A stretch of 64,000 nt of DNA from Linum tenue (lineage: Eukaryota; Streptophyta; Magnoliopsida; Malpighiales; Linaceae), in NCBI GenBank assembly GCA_946122785.1, contig CAMGYJ010000005.1, positions 68,770,200 to 68,834,199 of the forward strand, given 5' to 3'. Made by a program: the position numbers and the translations under genes. The notes under the pieces were generated by a model that saw nothing but the letters and a program-made list of their open reading frames with translations, was not told where the DNA came from and searched no databases. Each line of letters begins with the position of its first letter. The stretch's first letter is position 1. This document shows positions 1 through 12,930 of this stretch, in pieces.

Positions 1-2023
1 CCATAATCGTCACAACTTACACAACATATACACATATCATCAACTTTCCACACCTGTGGATATCTCACACTACATCAGAAGCTAGTATGCACATGAAAAA
101 CGTTCTCAAAACTTTTTTTACAAAAAGGTGTGGATCACTGGCCAAAATCCCGAGTAGTAGTCCAAGCACAAAATAGTTGAAGACAATACCTCATCCTGGC
201 TTCAACTCTAGCTCCTCTCCCACCTAACACTTATCTACTGCTGCTGCTGATGATCTACTTACACATACCATAAGCAGAGAAAAAGAATAAAAGAGGGTCA
301 GCTCATAGCTGAGTGAGATAATCATAGCATCGTGAGTTCATAACAGAGCATACCCCTACCATACATCTAGCAAACAAGCCAAAGCACTAGGATCAGACCT
401 CAGCCATCCGACATCCCAATAGGCAAAAGACTCAACCATCTTGACTTATGCATATGCATCTTATCATGTTTTACTTATAGGCGCCTGGCTACTCCCATGC
501 TAATTACTCTCCCGGGAAACATACCCCACATCCCGTCGGATGTAGTCATACATACCCCAACATCCCGTCGGATGTGGTCATACATACCCCACACCACTAT
601 GGGTGTAGTCATACCCCGACACCGCTCTGGGTGTGGTCATATCTCGTAAGAATTCTTCAGTCACCACCACATGAGAGGTGTGACTATCATACATATCATA
701 ATAGAGTAATAGCATAGGGAGCCCTAATTACTATGTAGTTGACCGTGAGACCACAACACTCATATTTGGTATCCTTATACATGATTCATATCTCATCTTG
801 CTTAATCATAATTCGTTACTTGCACATGTACTTGACCTGGCCATAATTGGCTCAACATAGGTAAATCAGGAGTCGTATTATTGCACTTCCTCGGGATAAA
901 CCCTCGTGCAAGTCATCCTCCTTAAACATCATAATATCACCAGGAGATATATATTTTCCCACTTGTACATCCAAATACATCAATCATGAAATGTCATACC
1001 CAATCACTTTCTCGAACCATCATAAAGCATATCAACAGTCAAGCCCACAATTTGCAACATATACACAATCATCAGCATAAGCCAGGTCCATATCGATTAG
1101 GGCAAATCAATAATATCATATTGCAGTCCAGGGTTCATCATATAGCACAAAAGTCCATACACCCCTAATCATGCCATTCTAATTCACCTAGGTCAATTCT
1201 AAGCATCAATATAATTATCGTGATAGGACAAACCCGGTATGCCGTGCTAATCCCTCACCAGTTCTGGTCGTTCGAACACCGGTTTAACTTTCCCGTACTA
1301 AAACGTCAATTTCACCAACGAATTCCGAATTAAAATCCGAGACCGTCCTAATATCGCCTGCAGTATCCCCGTCAATATTAGTTCTAGACTCCGGGTCAAA
1401 TTCTTGATAAAAACACATCAAACCCTGGCCGGAGCTAAATTCAGCGATCCCGGCTCCGACCTAAATAGTAGCCGAAATTCATGGATTAGAACTAGAGGAT
1501 TGATTACCTCGCTGCAGGAAGCTCGTATATGAAATTTGGGCTCAATCCGACTTCCGGATACTCCGAAACCCTAATTTGCCTTATCGGGAATTCAAGAAAT
1601 TCCTGAACCAAAAACTCGTTTTAAAGCTCTAAATCGATAAATCACGATGTATGAATGAATTAGGCATTACTTACGGGATTTTTGATCAGTGTAGCTCAAG
1701 AATCGAGCTAGGGAAATTTTCCCCCGACGTTCCCCTGTATCGCACTCTCTCGGTTTCCTCTCGGTGCAGAAATGGAAAGAGATGATGATGTGGGAATTAA
1801 TGGACGGGTGGGGGAGGGGAAATGTTAATATGTATATATGTGGCCGCTTATTGATTCTTTTATATTAATTATATAATATATATATATATATATAATTAAT
1901 ACGTATACTTATTCGATCGATCGATAATCCGATTTTCGCCGAAATACTATCAAAATACTCGATTTTAAATCGTGAACTTTCTAGCGATCGAGATATGGGT
2001 TTTTTCCGGAACGGGATGTTACA
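1..2023 (-). mobile_element. Ty3/gypsy LTR, cut by the window edge
   Basis: Read on the minus strand, this begins TGTAACATCCCG at 2023, the usual start of LTRs in Del/Tekay-like gypsy elements. It has an AT-rich promoter zone (TA repeats near 1871-1905) followed by a downstream leader. The sequence directly to the right (2024 on) is family-A spacer, not a polypurine tract, so this is the 5' LTR of an element lying to the left, or a solo LTR. The other end is outside the window. No protein is encoded here; the small ORFs are not credible. Confidence 0.7.
521..642. repeat. Degenerate tandem repeats inside the left-edge LTR
   Basis: Four imperfect copies of roughly 27-38 bases alternate 'ataccccacatcccg' type blocks with 'gtcatac' links. 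The first two carry CCCGTCGGATGT; the last two have drifted to CACTATGGGTGT and CGCTCTGGGTGT. Such blocks are common in LTRs of this gypsy group. Confidence 0.65.
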
Positions 2024-2734
2024 AGGGGGTATGACACCAGGACAGTCAATTTGGTCGTGGGTTAATCCTATGCCTCCATCATCCTAATTAGTGACAACAT
2101 GAATGCTACACATCATGCAAGAGGGATCTATCACACAATAAAGAAACGAGCAGGTTCAAATCTCACATGGCTATCTATATGCTCCATCTCTCATTCTGAT
2201 TCCCTGAACTAGATGCATAGAAACTGTAGACTGCAAGTAAACGATCCATATAACAAGTTTGTTCAAAACAGAAGAAAGATTGAACCTCTACACAATCCTA
2301 CTGCGAATCTTAGTCATCACTTCGATCATCGTGGTCACAAACAAGTCATTCATGCATCAATATCAACTGTCATCAGAGATCACCAAAAACACACCAGTGC
2401 CAATATGTTCATGCAAATGGAGAAAAAATGCTTGGAGTCCTCAAATTTATAATTTGAACAGTGGACTAGGATCCAAGCACACACAACATAAGCCTGGTAA
2501 ACACTAAACACCCCCCACACATTGTCCTCAATGGAGGAAAGATAAGGAGGGTAGAATGAAGTAACCAGATTGGGTGTGAATGATAGTGGACGGGACATGT
2601 GGTGCATTATAGGAGGAGAGAGTAGTCGGAACACAAACACCACAAAAATCTCACAAAGGTTGAGTTACTGACTCTAAAATCATAGCACAAAACTTACTCA
2701 ACCGAAGAGAAATAGGGAAAGAAATGCAAACCGA

Positions 2735-3424
2735 CTGGTTGGGTTGCCTCCCAACAAGCGCTTCTTTCATGTCATTAGCTGGACGGTGGATCCTTAGTTT
2801 CAGTCCATCCCAAAACCTCCTTGAAGTTGAGGTTTTCGTTGATAAGGTGGAGTCTCAATTCACAAGCACGTGGTATAGCAAGTGATGTAGGCTCGTGTAC
2901 TTGAGTCAGATGAAGTCTCCACCCTCGAGACCTTTTCTTCTCTTCTTCTCTCATCTCATTGCCCCAAACCAGATATGCTGCATCCATTGACCACCATCGC
3001 ATCCACCAAGAGGGACTGATGTCGAGGTGGCCTTAGTCTGGCAAAGAGACACTGCAAACGAGTCCCTGCCAAGAAGCTCCTCGAAGTTTAGTGGAGATAT
3101 CACATGTAACTCATGGTCGGTGCAAGCCTCTTCCACCTCAACATCGTCCTCTTCCTGGACGCCAATTGCTTCCTCAACCCCCCTTCCTTCTTCAGAATGT
3201 GGTCTCTCCCCTTGTAAAATATCAAAAACTCCATCTACTTCACTTCTGTCATCCTCCACAACTTCTTTTCTCACCCTTTCTCGCTCTTCTTCTTCTAGCA
3301 CGGATTGGAGAGCAAGTCGCCAAGCAATTTCTTTCATGAGATCATCTTGCATCTCCTCGCTTATGCCCACCTCTTGAAAGCTCGATGTGGGATGTGGAAA
3401 TATGTGGTCGGCTACACAAATCAC
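2735..3424 (-). pseudogene. Gag-like acidic remnant, duplicate copy
   Basis: A 157-codon reading frame (3424-2951) rich in Glu and Asp ends in a block with LGG-DGG and HIWFG. This matches the block LGGGDGG...HYMVWG at 4560-4700, which is why I call it a duplicate of the gag-like segment to its right. It carries no zinc knuckle or enzyme motif. It is probably the linker or C-terminal part of an Athila-type gag that now has no function. Confidence 0.45.
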
Positions 3425-4437
3425 TCATGTGGAACCTCGTTCAAGCTCAAATGGTATGAATGGAGCTTTCAAACACAAGGGTGACTCGATAACGGTGTAG
3501 ACACGAAGAAAGTAGGGTCGTTCTATCTAAATCAATCAAGCTCAAGTAGCGTGAGCTACCTAACATGAGAACGACCCTTAGACACACGGCTCAAAAGGGG
3601 TTGACTAAGGGATGCTATGATCGGGTCGGTCAACATTTGGGTCGTGGACTAAACCTATGCCTCCATCTTCCTCGCTAGCAACAACGTGAATGCTACACAT
3701 TATGTAAAGGGGGAACTATCGCACAAGAACGAAATGAACGACACAAGTCTCACATGGCTACCTAGGTGCTCAATCATTCGTTCTAATTCCCTAAACTCGA
3801 TGCATAGGCAATTGTGAAAAGCAAGTAATCGATTAAAAACATCTATCGGTTCACAAACACATGAGAAATGAACCTATGCACAAACCTAATATTTGTCTCG
3901 GTCATCATCATAGGTTGCACAAATTCACAAGCAAATCATCCATAGACAACGCTAATAATCACGAGATTCAAAACAAATCACCACAAGGTGCCACTATGAT
4001 CATGCAAATGTAGAAGTTCTTATGCTTGGAGCCCTCAGATTTTTCAAATTTGGGCATATATTAAGGCTCCAAGCATTCAAAACCACACCAAACATTCTCA
4101 CACACATGCATAATAGACTACCCCCCCCCCCACACTTAAGCTCGTCATTGCCCTCAATGGCGTAAAAGAAGGGGATTGAACGATGTTACCGGTCAAGTTG
4201 TGAATGTTTATGCTCGGGAGAGGAGGGCGGGTGAGATCCGGAAGAGCAAGGAGACAACAAAACACCACCAAAATCTCTGATCGTCTTATTGAAATGAAAA
4301 GAGATGCAAACCATTGATGGTTGGGTTGCCTCCCACCAAGCACTTCTTTAATGTCGTGAGCCGGCCGGTTGCTCTTCAAGTTTCGGTCAACCCAAGAACC
4401 TCCTTGAATTTGAAGTTCTCGTCGGTTAGGTGATGTC

Positions 4438-5690
4438 TCAAGTCACGAGCATTGGACGAGTCCATGATTGAGGGCTCGTGAACTTGAGTGGCTTTGAGGC
4501 TCCACCCACGAGACCTCTCCTTCTTTCCTTCTTCTCCTTGCCCCATACCATGTAATGCTTCATTGATTTACCACCATCGCCTCCACCAAGAGGGATCGTC
4601 GATGGTTTGGCCTTGGCTTGGCAAAGAGCCGCAAATGGGTCCTTCTCCAAAAGCGCATCGAGGTCGGGTGGAAAGCTTTCATAGCCCTCGTAACTTGTGG
4701 ATGCTTCATCCACCTCAACCTCGTCCTCATCTTGGATGTCTTCGATTGACTCAACAATCATTTCCTCATTAAGAACTTCCTCTTCAAGTTTTGGGGTAAA
4801 ATGTGGAAGAGTGGTGGCTTCCTCAAGAGGACATTCCAAGTCTCGAGCATCACGGTGGCCATCCGTGACAACTTCCAACCGTTCCAATTCATCCTCGAGG
4901 CTTTCCTCTTCATCTTCCTTTTTTCACCCTCTTTTTTCTCCTTCCCTTTCATCCATGCAAAATTATAGAAAGGATTCTCTTGCTCCTCCACACTCGTGTC
5001 TTGGTCTTCAAAGTTTCTTTCAGGAAGGGGAAAGTGGTGGGAGTCATCAATGCAACCTTCTTGTTCATCCTCACCACGGGAGCTCTCCGGGGTGAGTTCT
5101 TCTTGCTCCACACGGTTTTCATTGATCGCCCTTTCAACCTCCTCGTTCTCCTCCAATAATGAAAGGCGATAGCTTTCACAAGCTCGTGCCACTTTCTCTT
5201 CCAATAATGAGAGGCGATAGCTAGTACAAGCTGGTGCCACCTTCTCTTCTATTGTCAAACCGGGAGGAGGGAGGGGTTGGAAATCCATGTTGGAGCTTGT
5301 TCTTGCAAAATTCTCCACGGCAAGCTCCAACTTGGACTTCGCTTCGAGTTGTGGGAGATCCAAGTTCAAGCACCCTTCACCGGTTGTGGAGTGGCACATG
5401 GTCTTGAAGATTGTCTCATGAAAGCTTCCATTGCCAACTCCAACTTGGATTTCGCCTCGGGTTGTGGAGGGAAATATTCTTGTTATGGGGAAGCCTCTTC
5501 ATACCCCCAATGGTATGGTTGTTCTTCTTGGAAGAGGGGTTTTTAATAGAACCCGGATCCTTGGCTTCCCCCTTCTTGTTCACTCCATGAAGCTCCGGGG
5601 TACCCCCCATTCGGGTGGTTGTTCACTCCATGAAGCTCTGGGGTACCCCCATTCGGGTGGTTGTGGATACCCCCACCTACTGTAGAAGCC
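4438..5690 (-). pseudogene. Gag-like acidic remnant of family A
   Basis: Read on the minus strand from about 5690, open segments in shifting frames (5399-4758, 4887-4438) encode a low-complexity, Glu-rich protein. The motif EAKSKLELA occurs twice (about 5470-5440 and 5345-5315) and SYRLSLLEE twice (about 5240-5150). The N-terminal side has two copies of a PPEWG-like unit (5590-5680). This resembles the variable C-terminal part of Athila-type gag proteins. It lies between the primer site and the 3' motif GGGAGGCAACC, so the whole pol region is missing here. Confidence 0.5.
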
Positions 5691-5873
5691 ATTGGGATCC
5701 ATGATTCATAACCTACACAAACAAAAACACGAAAAGAAAATCAAACTAACACAAACCACCCTTCAAGACGAAGAGTGGGTAAATAAAACACAACACAAAA
5801 CACAAACAAAAATGCAAGATTTAAAATGCTAGAGTAAAACTAAGCGACCTTTTATGGATAACAGACCGTAAGG

Positions 5874-5892
5874 TTCCCCGACAACGGCGCCA
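5874..5892 (-). other. Primer binding site, tRNA-Asp type
   Basis: On the minus strand this reads TGGCGCCGTTGTCGGGGAA. It is complementary to the 3' end of plant tRNA-Asp with one mismatch, and it lies six bases from the LTR end. This is the standard primer site of Athila/Tat gypsy elements. Confidence 0.85.
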
Positions 5893-5898
5893 AAAACT

Positions 5899-6850
5899 TG
5901 ACTCGCACGAAACTACACCACAAATTAATCCCGACTAGAGTCCAAGTTTTTAAACTCTATCCGGGTGCAGTATAGAGCAAGTATTTAAATATCGAATCAG
6001 GCTGGTCCATGTACCCCTACTTCAATCGCTTAAGTTGTTATCTAGCAAAACAGTTTTGGGTTTTCAAACTAAGAAGACTACAAACTAAACAAGCAATAAA
6101 GGAAAATTCTAACTAAGGGAGCTTTTCCGGGAGTTGCTTCCCCCTAACTGGCTACCATGACTCGTTGGATTGAATGGAGTCGTATGGCGTAGGTGGTTGT
6201 GAACCGCAGGGGTGAGCAACTAGTGATTTGTCACGGAATCAAATCACTAGCGATCTATTTGTCACGGGATCGATCCACTCACCAAGTCTAGGGGAGCCAC
6301 TATGAGGAGCAACTAGTGATCCATTTGTCACGGGATGGATTCACTAGAGGATCGATTTGTCATGGATGCGATCCTCTCAATTAGTCTCTAGTGGTTTCCT
6401 AGGTCTCTTCCTCAAACCGGAGTTTGAGCGGCTTAATCACAACCAACCTAGACGCAAACTTGAGTCAAGAGGGATGCTCATCTCTATCCTAGATAGTAGG
6501 CACAAAGAGCCCAAGAAAACCAAACTTGTCAAGCCTACCTAAAAAGGTGTTATTTTCCACTAATCTAGGTTAGGCAAGCATACAATATTTGGGATGCACA
6601 ACTAAGCACAATCACCATGAAAGCACCTCTAATGCTCAAATTGATGCAAACCCATACGAAACCATTCAATCTAAACAAGTAATTACAAAGTATTAGGTAG
6701 GGATCTACAACACCCAAGAGAAAAGAGTGAGTTTCTAGAGAGAGAGAGAGAGAGAGAGAGAGGGATTACAAATTTGAGCTCAAGATCTTCTTCTTCTTCT
6801 AGGCTTGAATCTCCACCAAAGCCTCCAATGATGCTCCAAGCTCACTCTAG

Positions 6851-6888
<38 letters not shown>

Positions 6889-7469
6889 AGAACTCCCCTT
6901 TGGTGTTTTGGGGAAAACCCTAGAGAAAGAAACCAATTCTTCTCCAAAAACAAGCTCTTCCTTCTCTCCCCCCGTTGTTGTCTTCATATTTGCCCGAAAG
7001 TGACCAGTTCAGGGACACGTTGGCCAGTTCACGGCCGTGAACACCTAAACGCGTCCGTGAACTCAAATTCGTCCAAAACACGCCGTTTCACTCTCCTGGG
7101 TTCACGCTGAAAGGACCCAGTTCACAGTCTTAGAGACCGTGAACTCCTTTTGCGTCAGTAACCTCTGAAACCTCGCCGGAACGGAATCGGCGTCAGTAAC
7201 CTCTGAAACCTCTCTGGACACCCTTCAGTTTGCAGTTCGTGGCTCCAGTTCATGGTCTTGGCGACCGTGAACTGCGGCTGCTTCCTCCTCTTTGCCCAAT
7301 CCACGCGCCTTTTCTTCCAACTTTATACTCCAGGGTTGCTTCCACCTGTTAGACTCTAAAACACATTGAAACACAACAAACCTAGCGTAAAACCACCCAG
7401 TTTGGAGCTTAAATGCCACATACGCCAAAGAGAAATGGGGATAAAAAGTGTACATTTAGCCTCGAATCA
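5899..7469 (-). mobile_element. Family A LTR-1 (1571 bp)
   Basis: The LTR runs on the minus strand from TGATTCGAGG at 7469 to a CA end at 5899. It has a polypurine tract against its start and a primer site against its end, so it acts as 3' LTR for sequence on its right and 5' LTR for sequence on its left. It holds an AG repeat (6737-6762), a CT repeat (6853-6884), two 23-base direct repeats GCGTCAGTAACC... (7152-7174 and 7190-7212) and GC-rich palindromes around 7040-7060. It aligns by eye with the LTRs at 23805 and 43404. Confidence 0.85.
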
Positions 7470-7482
7470 CTCCCCCACACTT
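7470..7482 (-). other. Polypurine tract
   Basis: Minus strand AAGTGTGGGGGAG directly precedes the TGAT start of LTR-1. The same tract precedes the LTRs ending at 46808 and starting at 59417. It marks the plus-strand DNA priming site used in retrotransposition. Confidence 0.85.
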
Positions 7483-9412
7483 AGACGTTTGCTTGTCCCC
7501 AGGAAAACCAAATCGCATAAGGTAATATCTCAGCCTGACAAAATACTTTTGGGACAACTCAAAGGGTGCAAAGTGGGAAATCTGAATAACTATTGGCAAT
7601 TAACACACGGACCGTTGCAAGCAATACCGGCATCAACCACAAACGACATTCGAGCCACCAAAACGTGCAAACGAAAAGTTCTCACCTTGTTCATGAATCA
7701 ATGCAAGTCTCAACAAGATTACTCATCAACTACAACTAACCATGCATTGAGTTCAAGTTCAAGGAACCAACGAATGGGCAACAAAGGTCCTCACAGGGGT
7801 ATGATATGACATGCAAAGCAAGAATGAATCACACACTCTCTTGACCAGTGGAGTCGGGACCATTTGGTGCAAAGAATGTGACCAATCATCAACTAACGGA
7901 CCTATCGTCTCTTCAGCACGGCGGATCTCTAAATGCTAGAGTTCACGGGGCGGTTTTCATTACTATCTTGTTCGAAGTTCTTAGACACGTGTTCAAATGA
8001 TTGGCAATTATCTTGGACATGGGGAAAAGGCCTTTTGGGTGGTGGAAAACATAGCATAAGGTACTACATCTTCAACCTAAACCGAAGGTTCTATGGTTTC
8101 GACTAAGAACCTTCCCTACAAATAATGGCCACTAGCATCGGCCAAAAACCTTACTTCTCCTTTCCAAACTATCACCATCATGAACTACATTCAAGCACAC
8201 TTCCTCGGTCTATTCTTGCTATCACATTTCAAACATAGTAGTGAGGGAGTTCAATAACAATGTGGGTGTTTCAATGGCCTGGGTGCCAAGAAACCTCTCC
8301 TAGCAGATACACTTTGATTTTTGTGGCACTATCTAGTTTATTTACCCCGTTTTATTACCACTTATTCTATTTTTTTTCTTTCTTTTTTTCTTCTCTTTTC
8401 TTTTCTTTTCTTTTGAGGGGGGGTACTAGAGAGTAAAACACTTCCCACATTACATTCAACAAACAATGCTCTCTTTTAAGAACATATTCCACCACTACTC
8501 TTTTCTCTTTCCTTCTTAGCAAGAACCATGCAAAATCCTCCTATGTAGAACCTCAATGGAGCTCCTAAGCACGAGCTCTGGGACACAAAGACGACTCACG
8601 TATAGACACGAAGATAGGATGAGGGGGTCGTTCTATCAAACACCATTAACTCACAAGCAAAATGCTTCTACAAGAGAACAACCCCCAAAGTCACAAGGCT
8701 CAAAGGGGTTGACTAGGGGATAGAACATTTCGGGACAATCAACATTTGAGCGTGGACTAATCTTGTGCCTCCATCATACTGACTAGCGACAACTGTGATT
8801 TTACTCACCATGGTAAGAGGGATCTAAGCACACAAGAAGAAAACGATCCACTCAAAACTCACATGGCTACCTAGTCACCCAACCATCTATTCCAATTCAC
8901 AAAACACAATGCATGGGAATTGTAATTAACAAGTAATCGAGTCAAGACATCCATTCATTTTTGCACACATGAGGACTACACCTTTGCACTATCCTAATTA
9001 ACCTTTCAGTCATCATCATAGGACACACTCGATCACATGCAAAAATTCAAGGTAAATGCCAATAAACATGAGATTCTCCCACAAACCGGCCACTTTGATC
9101 ATGCAAGCATTGCTTGGAGCCCTCAAAGTTTTCAAATTTCGGCATACATCAAGGCCCGAAACATTCAATCACTCTCACAAAAGCATACTAATAAACTAAC
9201 CCCCCCCCACACACACTTAAGCTCGACATTGCCCTCAATGGCGTAAGATAGGGATAGAACGATGTTACTGAATGGCTTGGTGAGTGAAAGTTGGAATTTT
9301 CTTTCCCAGGGTAGGAGATTGGAGCTTCAAGGATAAGAACAAAACAAAAACAAACACATACTCGCTCGACGCGAGGTTATTACACTTAACAATACGATAG
9401 TTGTAGTAGTCG

Positions 9413-9414
<2 letters not shown>

Positions 9415-9450
<36 letters not shown>
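9415..9450. repeat. (CA)n microsatellite
   Basis: An 18-unit CA run inside the family-A spacer. The corresponding place in the second unit (about 11759-11774) has only 8 units, so the tract has changed length since the duplication. Confidence 0.9.
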
Positions 9451-9481
9451 GAATAAAAGATAATAGATTTCAGAGTTCCAA

Positions 9482-10258
9482 GTGGAGAAGTGGGGCGAAA
9501 GGATTCGTCTCTACCACATGTCTCACTCGTCGGCTACCTCATCACGGGTCGAAGGTCCCGACTCATCATCTAGAAGGAGACCCTGGCGACGAGCAATCCG
9601 CTCAAGTAGGTTGATGTCCCGGTCGAGCTGGGAAGTGATTCCGACTACGTTGGTCGCAAGCCGATCCATCCTCTCCACGAGGTGCTCCTCGGACATGGAA
9701 GGATCGGCTCCGGATGATGTTGCTGCTGGTAGTGTTGGGGGTGCAGGACGTGGAAGTGCTGGATGCCGACGGCGGCCAGGAGCTCAAGTAGGTGGCTGCT
9801 CTCGAGGAGGGACCCATGGTGGTAGATTGAGTCCCTCAATAAACCGAAATGGTCCCAATGGTCAAAGTAAACGCATGGAACTCAAGGTTCCCTCTTCGAA
9901 GCCCGAGGAGTGCCCCTCCTTTGTGCAGCCTGCCAGATTGATATTGTAGTGACGAGCAAGATCGGCGATGTAGGACCCCAAAGACGTAAAATATCGTCGC
10001 TTTCCCCCCATGGCTCTGGCAAAAGAGGTGGCCAAGACTGAACCAAGAAGAAAATTGCTAAACAGGTCCACCATGCAAGCGAATGCCAGCAAGATCCTTT
10101 CGGTTATCTTGTTTGGATTGTAATAGCCAGGGTAGAGGGAACGAGCAAGGAGGGCATTGATGATGCGCCACTATGGCTTGAGTGTGGATTCCAACATGAG
10201 TGTTGATCGAAACGGTGCTTTCTGGTGCTCCAGGAGACAAAATCTTTGAAATGTTGCA
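9482..10258 (-). pseudogene. PF20167-like plant transposon protein remnant, copy 2
   Basis: Minus-strand fragments include a stretch (10092-9862) with LGSVLATSFARAMGG and LARHYNINLAG. These align with LGSVVARTFAKAAPS and LARYYGVDITG in the better copy at 56442-57590. The start of the domain is missing because the tandem-duplication junction falls at 10258. Frameshifts and a stop separate the domain from its C-terminal tail, which ends near 9482 with RRQGLLLDDE. The family is usually annotated 'putative plant transposon protein domain'; its biochemical role is unknown. Confidence 0.55.
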
Positions 10259-11827
10259 TTCACGGGACGGTTGTCATCACTAGCTTGTCCGGAGTTCTTA
10301 GACACGGGTTCAAATGACTGGCAATTGTCTTGGACATGAGGAAAAGGCCTTTTGGGTGGTGGAAAACACAACATGAGGTCCTACATCTTCAACCTAAACC
10401 CGAAGGTTCTATGGTTTTGACTAAGAACCTTCCATACAAACAATGGCCACTACCATCGGCAAAAAACCTTACTTCTCCCTTCCAAACTATCACCCATCAT
10501 GAACTACTTTCAAACACACTTCCTCGGTCTATTCTTGCTATCACATTTCAAACATAGTAGTGAGGGAGTTCAATAACAATGTGGGTGTTTCAGTGGCGTA
10601 AGTGCCAAGAAACCCCTCCTAGAAGATACACTTTGATTTTTGTGGCACTCTCTAGTTTATTGACCCCGTTTTATTACCTCTTATTCGATTCTTTTTCTTT
10701 CCAATTTCCTTTTCTTTCTTTTTCTATTTTCTTTTCTTTTTATTTCTTTTATTTTCTTTTCAGGGGGTACTAGAGAGTAAAACACTTGTCACATTACATT
10801 CAATAAACAATGCTCTCTTTTAAGAACATACTACAACACTACACTTTTCTCTTTCCTTCCTAGCTAGAACCGTGCCAAATCCTCCTATGTAGAACCTCAA
10901 TGGAGCTCCTAAGCACGAGCTCTGGGACACAAGGACGTCTCACGTATAGACACGAAGAAAGGATGAGGGGGTCGTTCTATCAAAAACCATTATGCTCACA
11001 AGCAAAACGCTCCTACAAGAGAACGGCCCCCAAAGTACCAAGGCCCATAGGGGTTGACTAGGGGATAGAACATTTCGGGACAATCAACATTTGGGCGTGG
11101 ACTAATCCTGTGCCTCCATCATAATGACTAGTGACAGTTGTGATGTTACTGACCATGGTAAGAGCGATCTAAGCACACAAGAAGAAAACGATCGACTCAA
11201 AACTCACATGGCTACCTAGTCACCCAACCATCTATTCCAATTCACAAAACACAATGCATGGGAATTGTAATTAACAAGTAATCGAGTCAAGACATCCATT
11301 CATTTTCGCACATATGAGGACTACATCTTTGCACTATCGTAATTCACCTTTAAGTCATCATCATAGGACACACTCGATCACAATTCAAGGTCAAAGCCAA
11401 TAAACATGAGATTCTCCCACAAACCGGCCACTTTGATCATGCAAGCATTGCTTGGATCCCTTAAAATTTTCAAATTTTGGCATACATAAAGGCTCCAAGC
11501 ATTCAATCACACTCACACAATCATAATAATAAACTACCCCCCCCCCCACACACACACACTTAAGCTCGACATTTTCCTCAATGGCGTAAGATATGGATAG
11601 AACGATGTTACCGAATGGCTTGGTGATTGAAAGTTTGGAATTTTTTTCCCAGGGTAGGAGATTGGAGCTTCAAGGAGAAGACAAAAACAAACAAAAACAC
11701 ATACTCGCTCGAGGCGAGGTTATTACACATAACAATACAATAGTCGTAGTAGTCGTTAACACACACACACACACCGAATAAAAGAATAAAAAACTAAAAA
11801 TAAAGATAACAGATTTCAGAGTTCCAA

Positions 11828-12930
11828 GTGGAGAAGTGGGGCGAAAGGAATCGTCTCTACCACATGTCTCACTCGTTGGCTACCTCATCATGGTTCGAAG
11901 GTCCCGGCTCATTATCTAGAAGGAGACCCTGGCGACGAGCAATCAGCTCAAGTAGGTTGGTGTCCCGGTCGAGTCGGGAAGTGATTCCGACAACGTGGGT
12001 CTCAAGGGGATCCATCCTCTCCATTAGGTACTCCCTGAACGTGGAAGGACCGGCTCCGGATGATGCTGCTGCTAGTGGTGATGGGGGTGCAGGACGTGGA
12101 AGTGCAGGATGTCGGTGTCAGCCGGGAGCTCGAGTAGGTGGCTGCTCTCGAGAAGGGACCCCTGGTCGTAGATTGAGTCCCTCGATAAACCGAAATGGTC
12201 CAAATGCTCAAAGAAAAAGCATGGAACTCAAGGTTCCCTCTTCGAACCCCGAGGAGTGCCCCTCCTTTGTGTAGCCCGCCAGATTGATATTGTAGTGACG
12301 AGCAAGATGGGTGATGTAGGGCCCCAACGACGTAAATTATCATCGTTTTCCCCCCATGGCTCTGGCGAAAGAGGTGGCCAAGACCGAACCAAGATGAAAA
12401 TTGCTAAATGGGTCCACCATGCAAGCGAATGCCAGCAAGATCCTTTCGGTTATCTTGTTTGGATTGTAATAGCTAGGGTAGAGGGAACAGGCAAGGAGGG
12501 CATTGATGATGTGCCACTGTGGCTTGAGTGTGGATGCCAACATGAGTGCTGACTAAAACGGTGGTTTCCGGTGCTCTGGGAGACAAAATCTTCGAAATGC
12601 TGCATTCATGTCACACCCTTTTGTGGCATCCTCTTCCCACTCAGCCCCAGATGCGGCTTCAACTCCCATGCCTTCCTCTAACACCTCAAAAGTCAAGGTG
12701 CGACATTCTCCGCCCAAGTGGAATTTCATCTTGCACCCCCGATTTCCCAACGGGCTCTTGCTCTTAAAGATGGTGAAGGTAATGGAAAACTCGGGACATA
12801 GCTCCCCATAAATGTCATCTTCCATTTCAAGGAGCCGACGCCATTGTGGGTGTGCCACAGCCTCCCTCATGATATCTCCACAATGAAGACCATCGAACTA
12901 AGTGAAGCCGAGTTTCCAGTGGTCTCCGCA
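11828..12930 (-). pseudogene. PF20167-like plant transposon protein remnant, copy 1
   Basis: This is the longer minus-strand copy. It opens near 12930 with FDGLH, continues with WRRLLEMEDDIYGELCPEF (12870 frame), then LKPQWHIINALLACSLYP and LGSVLATSFARAMGG (12543 frame), and ends near 11828 with LLDNEPGPS. The order matches the plus-strand copy at 56442-57590. At least one frameshift, near 12545, splits the N- and C-terminal halves. It lies downstream of an LTR-like promoter (13050-13883), and no gag or pol lies between. Confidence 0.6.

Larger units (their letters stand above)
2024..5898 (-). mobile_element. Family A internal region (gag-side), non-autonomous
   Basis: This is the interior of an Athila/Tat-type gypsy derivative read from the primer site at 5892 leftward. 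It contains a gag-like acidic region (about 5690-4440), the plant gypsy motif GGGAGGCAACC (minus strand, near 4325-4345 and 2740-2755), a C-run that is a polypurine tract on the minus strand (4121-4135), and a non-coding spacer. The gag-like and spacer parts then appear a second time at lower coordinates. No protease, reverse transcriptase, RNase H or integrase can be found. The left end is interrupted by the LTR at 2023. Confidence 0.7.
7940..12607 (-). repeat. 2.3-kb tandem duplication in family A
   Basis: Two head-to-tail units, about 7940-10258 and 10259-12607, share the same landmark order. Examples are GAGAAGTGGGGCGAAAGGA at 9482 and 11830, GTTGACTAGGGGATAGAACA near 8708 and 11053, and AGGCCTTTTGGGTGGTGGA near 8028 and 10346. 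The join near 10258 links a position inside the PF20167-like ORF (after TGCATTCA) to a position inside the spacer, with a short TTCA overlap. Confidence 0.75.

Noticed and set aside
521..642. CRISPR-like repeat and spacer pattern
   Set aside because: The repeats are imperfect and contiguous, in plant LTR sequence; spacers are not unique and no cas genes exist.
3027..3377. Plus-strand Ser-rich ORF
   Set aside because: It is the antisense of the Glu-rich gag-like remnant on the minus strand.
6737..6884. AG and CT microsatellites as regulatory elements
   Set aside because: They are not present in the other family-A LTRs, so they look like simple-repeat expansion.
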